17,826 bases of DNA from contig CAZSNT010000193.1 in NCBI GenBank assembly GCA_964607765.1, positions 1-17,826 of the forward strand, read 5' to 3'. This document shows positions 7,701 to 14,900 of this stretch, piece after piece (the first letter of the stretch is position 1; every line of letters starts with the position of its first letter). The notes under the pieces were generated by a model that worked only from the letters and a program-made list of their open reading frames with translations, did no database searches and was not told where the DNA came from. The stretch comes from CAZSNT01 sp964607765. Lineage in GTDB: Bacteria; Verrucomicrobiota; Lentisphaeria; Oligosphaerales; JABHEG01. Made by a program: the position numbers and the translations under genes.

Positions 7701-8214
7701 GACAGCCGGCACAGCGGTGACTCCCGAACCGCCATGGTGGGGCGCGGACCGACTGCTGGGATACGAGTGGCTCGTTCAGCCCGTGTTCGACAAACACTGC
7801 GTGCGGTGCCACGGCGGCAGCCAGCCCAAAGCTGGACTTGCCCTGACCGCGGGCGACGAGGGCGGACCGTGCCAGTCCTTCCGCGCGCTGTTTCGGGTCA
7901 ACGCCCCCAAGAAGGGCCGCAAACCGGCGCTCGTGAGCACGGCGAACCGGTTCAGCGGCGCCGAGGTCAGTGGCGTCAAGCAGTTCGGCTCGCACCGCAG
8001 CCGTCTGATCCAAGTCCTGCTGAACGATGCGGGACACCGCAAGAACGTGGCGCTGAGCGACCGGGAGTGGTTGGCGCTCGTAACCTGGATCGACGCGAAC
8101 GCCCCGTACTACGACGCATTCGTCGACAAGCGCTCCCGGGGCGGGGGGAAGCAGCGCCGAGACGTCCGGCCCGAGCTGGCTGGAATCGGCGGGGAGCAGC
8201 AGGCCAGGCCATGA
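4765..8214 (+). CDS. Large exported HzsA-like dihaem cytochrome with LamG-like domain
   Basis: A 1149-residue protein predicted to be periplasmic or surface-exposed. Order: signal peptide (1-23, QRLVIVLTVLSVSLPL then TRGA); LamG/concanavalin-like domain (about 29-257) with a calcium-type loop DLDGNGRAD; helical region (about 258-445); a beta-propeller starting with NPALDVDRIVFVK (about 451), typical of the hydrazine synthase alpha middle domain, with PD40/TolB-like repeats; then haem motifs CTGCH (959-963) and CVRCH (1012-1016). The residue four after the first haem His is Ala, whereas I recall a Tyr haem ligand there in true hydrazine synthase, so hydrazine synthesis is unlikely; periplasmic electron transfer or an unknown redox reaction is more plausible. 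The TTG start has GGAG 7 nt upstream and fits the signal peptide. An ATG at 4663 would add 34 Cys-rich residues before it. The stop overlaps the MATE gene by ATGA. Confidence 0.9.
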   Translation: MLQRLVIVLTVLSVSLPLGTRGAVPRSGLALWLSADDLDGNGRADTPAERGQLLVGGRVAEWHDRSEAALCARQATPESQPLWVAAAVAGRPVLRFDGGDFLDLGRPDTLDFQPGQPFTVVVVYQARDGDFGTFLAKGGGSVGQRACQFYINQTKVGAIVHGTSREAAAPRGANLATLVSDGATAQARVNGRRCLDVVPGRADSATDVLIGARRHGADNTGIYYGLKGDLAELLVYGRALRAAELDALHGHFAARYGLALAVTAAMDARRMAADGNALGAAELLRTEALANRLDEAGALLAGSLLEHDAPFVRSIAEWAISLKVGRENNGQAVAWPKPSPTAWFEAWRLLGPDRILEVDTVRQAVSRNLHRDHAAMLRDIRELRNRAQRMVADFTADSAQPPAGQLQTHLSALERACRAAEHTPTRAHGTTPELRQCWLQARAAIRRIALVNPALDVDRIVFVKQFAPHTVRNITRSYPWKHKPGGDVCVLTELQDAGNVAPLLKGRLGPGFVWGLDLWWSADRVVFGYAKHPDWPPTVNTANAGLEGRHAFELRREIPPMHIYEASLNGGPVRQLTDHPYWNDFEPTYCANGDVVFASDRCGRSAQCGNETYDHTNPNLFVRSAADGAVRQFTDNKDIDRYPHCLDDGTIAYTHWEYQERHFMEVHAIWTARPDGRMADALYKHHMRAPCGLRDARSIPNSRKLVAIATGHHTFAWGPVVTLDPRHGLNNPAGLRIVTPGVRVQEGKMTGTPIRGGGVRDSGGLYQTPWALSEDCFLVSYAYARPGCTASGGVDSNGFALYLIDTYGNRELLHRDQLLSCTFPIPLKPRPRPSVAAEPVPVADRRAVCIVPDVYEGMPKTERGTIRYLRISQHVGWPFDAERGAMHYLPGVAGARQPEFNSWSPVRVIGTVPVSEDGSACFRVPADTAIYFQALDAKHMEVRRMRSMVSLKPGEVRGCTGCHESQARAPAVQSTPLTATAGTAVTPEPPWWGADRLLGYEWLVQPVFDKHCVRCHGGSQPKAGLALTAGDEGGPCQSFRALFRVNAPKKGRKPALVSTANRFSGAEVSGVKQFGSHRSRLIQVLLNDAGHRKNVALSDREWLALVTWIDANAPYYDAFVDKRSRGGGKQRRDVRPELAGIGGEQQARP

Positions 8215-9602
8215 CTGAACGTCACGAGGACCTGACCGAAGGGCACATGATCCGGCGCATGCTCGGCATGGCGGCGCCGATGATCGCGGGCACGTTCGCA
8301 ATGACCGCATTCAATCTGGCGGACACGTGGTTCGTGTCGCGCCTGGGCACGCGCTCGCTGGCTGCAATGGGCTTCACATTCCCGGTCGTCATGATCATGG
8401 GCTGCGTGAGCATGGCGCTGGGCACAGGCGCGACGGCGGTCGTGTCCCAGGCGCTCGGCGAAGGCCGTCACGAACGAGCCAGTCGCGTGACCACCGACTG
8501 CCTGCTGCTCGCGCTGGTGATAGTCGGCAGCCTGGGATTGCTCGGGTTCGTGGTCATGACGCCGCTGTTCCGCGCCATGAACGCATCCGCAGACGTGCTG
8601 CCGTTGATCCGATCATACATGACCGTCTGGTTCCTGGTGGCCGGACCGACCTTCCTGGCAATGCCGGCGAACAGCATCTTGCGCGCGGCCGGTGATACGC
8701 GGCTGCCCAGCGTCGCGATGGTCAGCGCGGCGGTGCTGAACTGCGCTTTGGACCCGTTACTGATCTTCGGGTGGGGACCTGTCCCCGCCTTGGGCATTCG
8801 CGGAGCGGCGATTGCCACGGCGATCAGCCGAGCCGGGGCAATGCTCTTCGTGCTCGGAGCACTGCATCGCCGCTTCGGGCTCGTCGGGCGCCCAACGCTG
8901 CAGGTGGCCGTGCTGGTCCGGTCCTGGAAGCACGTCGTGCACATCGCCGTCCCGGCGCTGCTGTCGAATCTGCTGTTCCCGCTGAGCATGTTCCTGATAA
9001 CACGCGTGATTGCGGCGCATGGCAAGTCGGCTGTCGCGGCATTCGGCGCCGGTGGCCGGATCAGCATGTTCGCGTTCCTGATCCCAATGTCTCTCGGGGT
9101 CTCCCTCGTCCCGATTGTGGGCCAGAACTACGGAGCCGGCAGGTACGATCGTGTGGCGGACTGCCGACGTTACAGCGAACGGTTTGCCATGCTGTGGGGA
9201 GTTGCCGTCGCGGTGGTCTTCGTCCTTGCCGCACCTCTGTTGGCCGGCGTGTTTGCCACTGACCGGGAAACGAAGCGTATCCTGATCCTCTACCTGCGGA
9301 TCATGCCGTTCTGCTACGGCATGCGCGAGGTGCTGCGCTACGTAGCAATCATCCTCAACGGGATCTCGCAACCCATCGCGTCTCTGAAACTCAACGCGTT
9401 GTTCCTGGTCGGCCTCAATCTCCCTGCCGCACTCGCCGGGTCCAGGCTTTGGGGAGTCCCGGGCGTCTTCGTCGGCATGACGGTAGCCGCCAATGTCGCC
9501 GGCGTGGTCGCACTCGCATACGGGCGCCGCAAGATCACAGCCGAGAAGCTCGCAGCGCACAACGCACCGAACGCACCCACGATCGACGACTCACCGACGT
9601 AA
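8211..9602 (+). CDS. MATE-family multidrug/metabolite efflux transporter
   Basis: A 463-residue inner-membrane protein with the two-lobed, roughly 12-helix pattern of MATE antiporters, which export cationic drugs or metabolites in exchange for Na+ or H+. The N-lobe opens with MLGMAAPMIAGTFAMTAFNL and ADTWFVSRLG, followed by the family's GATAVVSQALGEGR. The C-lobe carries the paralogous loop FGAGGRISMF with PIVGQNYGAGRYD. Length is normal for the family. The ATG lies in an ATGA overlap with the stop of the large haem protein gene, so the two are almost certainly translated from one message. That pairing is unusual, since a periplasmic cytochrome and a drug-type exporter have no obvious shared role; the transporter might export a substrate or cofactor used outside the cytoplasm. 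It belongs to the MepA/NorM-like bulk of the family, and I do not assign a symbol. Confidence 0.96.
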   Translation: MTERHEDLTEGHMIRRMLGMAAPMIAGTFAMTAFNLADTWFVSRLGTRSLAAMGFTFPVVMIMGCVSMALGTGATAVVSQALGEGRHERASRVTTDCLLLALVIVGSLGLLGFVVMTPLFRAMNASADVLPLIRSYMTVWFLVAGPTFLAMPANSILRAAGDTRLPSVAMVSAAVLNCALDPLLIFGWGPVPALGIRGAAIATAISRAGAMLFVLGALHRRFGLVGRPTLQVAVLVRSWKHVVHIAVPALLSNLLFPLSMFLITRVIAAHGKSAVAAFGAGGRISMFAFLIPMSLGVSLVPIVGQNYGAGRYDRVADCRRYSERFAMLWGVAVAVVFVLAAPLLAGVFATDRETKRILILYLRIMPFCYGMREVLRYVAIILNGISQPIASLKLNALFLVGLNLPAALAGSRLWGVPGVFVGMTVAANVAGVVALAYGRRKITAEKLAAHNAPNAPTIDDSPT

Positions 9603-9646
9603 TGACCTCCACTCCAACATTGCCGCCAATCCAACACCCCGACCCT

Positions 9647-9674
9647 TTGCCGCACGCCTGTCCTCGGCTATAGT
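9647..9674 (+). promoter_or_regulatory. Probable sigma-70 promoter of the Fe-S/radical SAM pair
   Basis: TTGCCG (9647-9652) and TATAGT (9669-9674) lie 16 bp apart, or 17 bp if the -35 is read one base earlier. Transcription would start near 9681, leaving about 35 nt of leader that includes AAGGAG (9701-9706), 9 nt before the GTG start. It suggests that the pair can be expressed independently of the upstream MATE gene, which ends 113 bp before the GTG. No terminator is evident between them. Confidence 0.45.
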
Positions 9675-9715
9675 CACGAAGCGTGCAGTACCAGACTCGA
9701 AAGGAGATGCAATCC

Positions 9716-10564
9716 GTGGCCACACTGGGAATCGTCAAACAGCGGGATCCCGAGCTCTGCGCCCTGCGCCTGAGGGCTGTCGGCGGCGACCTGACCACAG
9801 ACCAATTGAGGACCATCATTGCCGTAGCGGAGCGTTTTGGCGAAGGGCGGGTCCACCTCTCCACTCGCCAGGGCGTCGAGATTCACGGTGTGGCAAAGAC
9901 GGATGCCGAAGCGGCTATTGCCGAACTGGCTGCGGGCGGAGTCTCCATGGGTGCCGGCGGAGCCCGCGTTCGAATCATCTGCGCCTGTCCGGGCAACACA
10001 TGGTGCCGGTACGGTGCGATCGACACAAAGACACTCGCCGCCGCACTCGACGCTGAACACTTCGCCAGCGACACGCCGTACAAGGTCAAGATGAACGTCA
10101 CCGGGTGCCCGAACAACTGCGGCAAAGCGCGAGAGAATGACATCGGCTTGATGGGTGTCACAGTACCGGCCTGGGAGAACGACGATTGCATTGACTGCGG
10201 CAAGTGCGTAACGCTCTGCCCGGCCGAAGCCATCAGCAAGCAGGGCGAAGCCTACGTCCGCAGCGAGGCATCCTGCATCAACTGCAGCGTCTGTACCACG
10301 CTCTGCCCGACCAAAGCCTGGCAGCCCGCGACCAGGGGCATCCGCGTACTCGCCGGCGGCACAATGGGCAAGAAGCCGCGGCTGGGCACGGTGGTCGCCG
10401 ACCTGATCGAGAACCCGGAGGACGCACTCACGCTCGTGCGCAATGTGCTGGCCGTGTACCGGGCCGAAGGCCGCCCCAAAGAGCGGCTGGGCCACACCAT
10501 GGACCGCGTGGGGCTGGACGAGTTCGAGCGCCGCGTCGTTGCTCAGGATCGACACCATGTATAA
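9716..10564 (+). CDS. AsrC-like sirohaem/[4Fe-4S] protein fused to a 2[4Fe-4S] ferredoxin
   Basis: A 282-residue cytoplasmic iron-sulfur protein related to the catalytic C subunit of anaerobic sulfite reductase and, more distantly, to DsrAB and assimilatory nitrite/sulfite reductases. The N-terminal ferredoxin-like half domain contains VHLSTRQGVEIHGV. The sirohaem-linked cluster signature is complete: C-X5-C (Cys91, Cys97) and C-X3-C (Cys131, Cys135, in TGCPNNC). Two ferredoxin clusters follow: Cys158/161/164/168 in CIDCGKCVTLCP and Cys187/190/193/197 in CINCSVCTTLCP. The GTG start has AAGGAG 9 nt upstream; an ATG immediately after that box has no spacing. AsrA and AsrB are absent, and the next gene is an SPL-like radical SAM gene overlapping by 8 nt. 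It may reduce a sulfur or nitrogen oxyanion, or serve as electron donor to its partner. Cofactor binding is predicted; the substrate is unknown. Confidence 0.92.
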   Translation: MATLGIVKQRDPELCALRLRAVGGDLTTDQLRTIIAVAERFGEGRVHLSTRQGVEIHGVAKTDAEAAIAELAAGGVSMGAGGARVRIICACPGNTWCRYGAIDTKTLAAALDAEHFASDTPYKVKMNVTGCPNNCGKARENDIGLMGVTVPAWENDDCIDCGKCVTLCPAEAISKQGEAYVRSEASCINCSVCTTLCPTKAWQPATRGIRVLAGGTMGKKPRLGTVVADLIENPEDALTLVRNVLAVYRAEGRPKERLGHTMDRVGLDEFERRVVAQDRHHV

Positions 10565-11864
10565 CGTCAGTCCCAAAGCCGTGTTCGCACACAAACGCGT
10601 GTTCGACAACCCCAAGGCCGTGGCGCGCATGGAGCGCATGCTGGACGCCCTGGGCATCGCACCGTCCGACGTGCCGCAGGTCGAGTTGGGTGACTTCGAC
10701 GACATCATGAGAAGCTGCGAGGGGTTCGAGTCGCTCGCAAACGAGATGCCCGAGGTCGTCAAAGCGGGGCACGGGCGGTTCCGGCAAGGCCACCTGCGCG
10801 TCTCGTCCGCACCCGTGTTCGTCTTCAACACCTTCGCGTGGGACAAGACCGACCGCACGGCCGTGCCGGAGCGGATCAAGTCGCCTCAGGCCAGGAATCT
10901 GTTCCGACTGCTCGACGGCGTGGGCGAGGACTTCGCGTTCAGCCGCCGCGAGAAACATGTCGCCGACACGGCGGCAGCGTACGTGTGCCAGGGAGGCTGG
11001 GGTGTCCACACTCTCCGCGGCTGCCTGCACAAGTGCGACTACTGCTCCCAGTCCTTCGTCAACACGATCATGCTCGACATCGAAGACTTCTGTGAACACC
11101 TCTCCGCCATGTTCCGGCGCCGCCCCGAACAGCTGCTTTACCGCTACGACCTGTTCAGCGATATCCTCGGCTTGGAGCCGGAGTACGGCGCGTCGGAAAC
11201 GCTCGCAAAGTGCTTCAGAGACCACGGCAAATACCTGTTGCTCTACACGCGCAGCGACAACGTGGAATGGCTCGCCGACATGCCGCATGCGGAGAACACG
11301 CTGATCAACTGGACGCTGTCCATGGACAGCCAGTGCCGCACCATCGAGCGCGACTCACCGCCACTCGCGGACCGCATCGAAGCCATGCGCTTCTGCCAGG
11401 AACACGGCTACGTGGTGCGCGCGGGCTTTTCACCCATTATCCCGGTCAGGGACTGGCGCCGGGAAACCACCGAGATGCTGGAACTGCTGTTCTCGAAGGT
11501 CCGTCCCGAAGTGCTGCGCGGCTGGGTGCTGGCCATGATGGACGCGGTGGAGTTCGACATGATGTTCGACACCGACGCCATGGATCCGGACATCATGCGC
11601 CGCACGCGCGCAGCCGCCCCCGACCTGGACGGCAAACACCACGCTCCGTTCCCCGTCGACGTTCGCGCAGAGATCTACCTGCACTACCTGACCGAAAGCC
11701 AACGCATCAGCCCGGATACGCCCTTCGCAATCTGCACCGAAAACGTCGGCGTCTGGGACCTGATCGAGCACAAACTCCCCATGGCCCGGGACAACATGTT
11801 CTGCTGCTGCGGCGGCACGAGCATCCCGGGCGGCTGGGAGGAGGTCCGGCGCAGCCCGGTCTAG
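10557..11864 (+). CDS. Radical SAM protein of the spore photoproduct lyase-like family
   Basis: A 435-residue cytoplasmic radical SAM enzyme. The [4Fe-4S]/SAM motif is C-X3-C-X2-C (Cys156, Cys160, Cys163, in CLHKCDYC), the spacing used by SPL. Several regions line up by eye with SPL: PKAVFAHKRVFDNP with MLDALGI near the N-terminus, LLLYTRSDNVEWL, TLSMDSQ, SPPLADRIEAMRFCQEHGY, and AGFSPIIPVRDW. SPL's hydrogen-donating Cys sits in a segment like FEASCTSDIVG; the matching YRYDLFSDILG has Leu199 instead, and no sporulation gene is nearby, so DNA photoproduct repair is unlikely. A C-terminal extension ends with a Cys triplet (416-418) followed by GG, possibly an extra cluster ligand set. The ATG overlaps the AsrC-like gene's stop by 8 nt, so they are probably coupled and may form a complex in which the ferredoxin supplies electrons. 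The substrate is unknown. Confidence 0.92.
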   Translation: MYNVSPKAVFAHKRVFDNPKAVARMERMLDALGIAPSDVPQVELGDFDDIMRSCEGFESLANEMPEVVKAGHGRFRQGHLRVSSAPVFVFNTFAWDKTDRTAVPERIKSPQARNLFRLLDGVGEDFAFSRREKHVADTAAAYVCQGGWGVHTLRGCLHKCDYCSQSFVNTIMLDIEDFCEHLSAMFRRRPEQLLYRYDLFSDILGLEPEYGASETLAKCFRDHGKYLLLYTRSDNVEWLADMPHAENTLINWTLSMDSQCRTIERDSPPLADRIEAMRFCQEHGYVVRAGFSPIIPVRDWRRETTEMLELLFSKVRPEVLRGWVLAMMDAVEFDMMFDTDAMDPDIMRRTRAAAPDLDGKHHAPFPVDVRAEIYLHYLTESQRISPDTPFAICTENVGVWDLIEHKLPMARDNMFCCCGGTSIPGGWEEVRRSPV

Positions 11865-11878
11865 CAATCGGCCGGCCT

Positions 11879-11918
11879 CGACTGCAACCGACTGCGCTCG
11901 ACTGCAGCCGATGGCAAC
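11879..11918 (+). repeat. Four tandem decamers, consensus CGACTGCNNC
   Basis: Three copies begin CGACTGC and the fourth reads CGATGGC, at exact 10-bp steps (11879, 11889, 11899, 11909). They sit 14 nt after the stop of the SPL-like gene and 36 nt before the next ATG. The 10-bp period places every copy on the same face of the helix, as for cooperative binding of a protein, but slipped-strand expansion in non-coding DNA would look the same. The rest of this 90-bp gap shows no clear promoter or terminator. Confidence 0.5.
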
Positions 11919-11954
11919 GAACAACGAACACAACAGACGACCAACAGGCCGCAC

Positions 11955-14900
11955 ATGCCGTTTCTCCGCATCCACATCGCCCTGTTCATGCTCTGCTTCT
12001 GCCTCGCTGCCGACGCGCAAGTGTTGCGGTACACCACCGCGGAGAAGGAACAGGAGACAGTCCTGACCAGCGTCACTGTCACCCACGACCACACGACGCG
12101 GATCTACGATGCCGCGAAGCTCGTCACCGGCACGGTCGTCCACTACCGGTCGGGCGGCGGAGTCAACCTGATTGCCGGTGCTGGGATCGCCGCGCTGACC
12201 GCGGAACGAAGGCAGGAACTGCTGGACGGACGGCTCACCTGCGGTCTGCCAAATCCCGGTGGCGCAGCCGCGCCACTCACAACATCCCCCACGACAAGCG
12301 GGCGCGACAGCACACCCGGGATCGCGTTGATCTTCGCTGAACCCGTGCTGAACCGGGCCGGAATCGACGTAGTGCTGTTCGAGTTGCAGAAGGGCGGCCC
12401 TGACCCGTTCCACGTGGCGCCGTTCCCCCTCGCGAACGGTCTCAAGGGCGTGACGATTCGAACCTATGATCTGCAGGCAAGCCATCCGGCCGCGCTCGAG
12501 GTCGGACCGACCAACCTGTTCCGCTGCGTCAAGCCGCCGCGCACACTTGCTGCTCTCACGACGGCCGAGCTGCAACAGCACAGCAGCAACGAGGGCGGCT
12601 TCACGGCAGCGGCGGTCGGCATCGACCTGAGCGATCTCGGCTATGCGCCGGACCAAGCTGCAGCCGGGCTGTTCCTGCAGTCAGTAGCAGGCAAGTCGTC
12701 CTTCGATCCCGTGGCGGTTCTCGGACTGCCCGCGCGCGTGCCCGAGAACCTGCTCGCGCGGGAGCCCGTCGCGCAGGTGTTCCAGCCCGAACAGACAGAG
12801 ATGCTGGCCGCGGCTCTGCACGGCGACGGGAACGCATTCGAGGAGATCATCTTCGCACAGCGCGTGTCGGGCCGCGATCACTGGTACGGCAATTTCGGGC
12901 ATTACTGCGAGACCGAATCGCCCTACTCCCGCGCCGCCCTGACCGTCGACGGCGACATGCGTTACGCGTTTGCCGCGGGCGGGCGCCTCTGCCGTTACAA
13001 CCTGCGCACCGGCGAGCTTCGTGTCCTGCTGGACGATCCGGAGGGCGGCATCCGCGACCCGCACGTGCACTACGACGGCCGCAAGGTCCTGTTCTCGTAT
13101 CGCAGGGGCGCCGGCAAGACATTCCACTTGTACGAGATCGGCGTGGACGGCGGCGACCTGACTCAACTGACCGACGGCCCGGACAATGACATCGAGCCGG
13201 TTTACACGCCGGACGGCGGCATCGTGTTCTGCTCCAGTCGCTGCCATCGCTACGTGCCCTGCTGGCGCACGCAGGTGGCCACCCTCTACCGCTGCGACGC
13301 GGACGGCGGCAATGTCCGCATGCTCTCGAACAATGCGGAGCAGGAGAACACGCCCTGGATGCTGCCCGACGGGCGCGTGCTGTACATGCGCTGGGAGTAC
13401 GTGGACCGCAACCAACTGCTCTACCACCACCTCTGGACCGTGAATCCGGATGGTGCCGGCGTGATGGTGTACTTCGGCAATCAGCACCGCGGCTACGCCA
13501 TGCTCGACGCCAAACCGATCCCCGGCACGCAGAACGTGGTGGCATCGTTCTCGCCCGGGCACGGACGCGCCGAACACATGGGCTACGTCACGATCGTGGA
13601 CCCGCGCAACGGCCCGGACGATATGCGCAGGGCCCGGCGCGTCGGCAAACGCGCATTCCGTGACCCCTACCCCGTTACGAGCCGGCATTTCCTGGTTGCC
13701 GATGCGCGGGGAATCCATGTGCTGGACGACCAGGGCCGCGAGCAGCTTGCGTTCAAGCCGGCGCGTCCCGGCAGACGCTGGGCCTGCCATGAGCCGCGGC
13801 CGCTCCGCTCACGTCCGCGCGAACCCGTCGTCACGGATCGCGTGCAGCTGGACCGGAACACGGGGCAGTTGGTCCTGTCCGACGTCTACCGTGGCCGCAA
13901 TATGGAAGGGGTGAAGCGCGGCGACATCACGCAGCTGCTGGTCTTGGAACAGCTCCCCAAGCCGGCCAATTTCTCCGGTGGCCAGGAGCCGCTGACCATT
14001 GGCGGCACCTTCACGTTGGAACGCATCCTGGGCACGGTTCCTGTGGAGTCAGACGGCTCGGCCAGCTTCGAGGTCCCCGCCCTGAAGTCCGTGTTCTTCG
14101 TGGCACTCGACGCGCGCGACAGAGCCGTGAAGCGTATGCACAGTTTCGTGACGGTACAGCCGGGCGAAACGACCGGCTGTGTGGGATGCCACGAGGAACG
14201 CGTCCGCGCGCCGCACCCGCGAACGAGGCCCCGCATCCTGGCCCTGGAACGGCAGCCGAGCAAGATCACGCCGATGCCCGACATCCCGGACGTGCTGGAC
14301 TTCCCGCGCGACGTCCAACCCATCCTGGACCGACACTGCGTGCGCTGCCACAACGCACACAAACGGCCCAAAGGCGTCGATCTGTCCGGCGACCGAACGC
14401 CGTTCTACACGAACTCGTACTGGACCATGTTCACCCACGGTCTCGTTCGCGATGGACGCAACGGATACGGCAACGCGGCGCCGCGCAGCACCGGATCGGC
14501 TGCCAGCCCCTTGCTCGACATCCTGGAAAGCGGACACCGCGGCCGCGTCAAAGCCAGCGAACGCGAGAAGACGATCGCCAGGCTCTGGATCGATTCCGGA
14601 GCGCCTTACCCGGGCACGTACGGTGCGCTGGGCTCCGGCATGGCGCCCGTGAAGTTCCCCAAAGACACGATGCGGCGGCGCTGCGCATCGTGTCACACGG
14701 CCACGGAACGGTCGTACCGCAACGTCAAGAAAGGCGCGTTCTACTACCAGTTCGGGCCGCGCAAGCCGCCGCAACCGCTGCTGGACAGCGCGCAGGACAT
14801 CATCCTGCTCCGGCATCTTGCCTATTTTCGCCTGGGCGAGTCGCGGCTGTACCAGGCTCTCTGCAACCTGGATCACCCCGAGAAATCGCTGCTGCTGCTC

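Noticed and set aside
4765..8214. Calling the HzsA-like proteins hydrazine synthase subunits of an anammox cluster
   Set aside because: No HzsB/HzsC, hydrazine dehydrogenase or other anammox genes are present, and the Tyr expected after the first haem motif is missing in both proteins.
10557..11864. Calling the radical SAM protein a DNA-repair spore photoproduct lyase
   Set aside because: The hydrogen-donor Cys position is Leu and there are no sporulation or small acid-soluble protein genes nearby.
11430..12656. A 408-codon minus-strand frame across the radical SAM/HzsA-like junction
   Set aside because: It overlaps two well-supported genes and the gap between them, has no recognisable domain, and has no convincing ribosome binding site.
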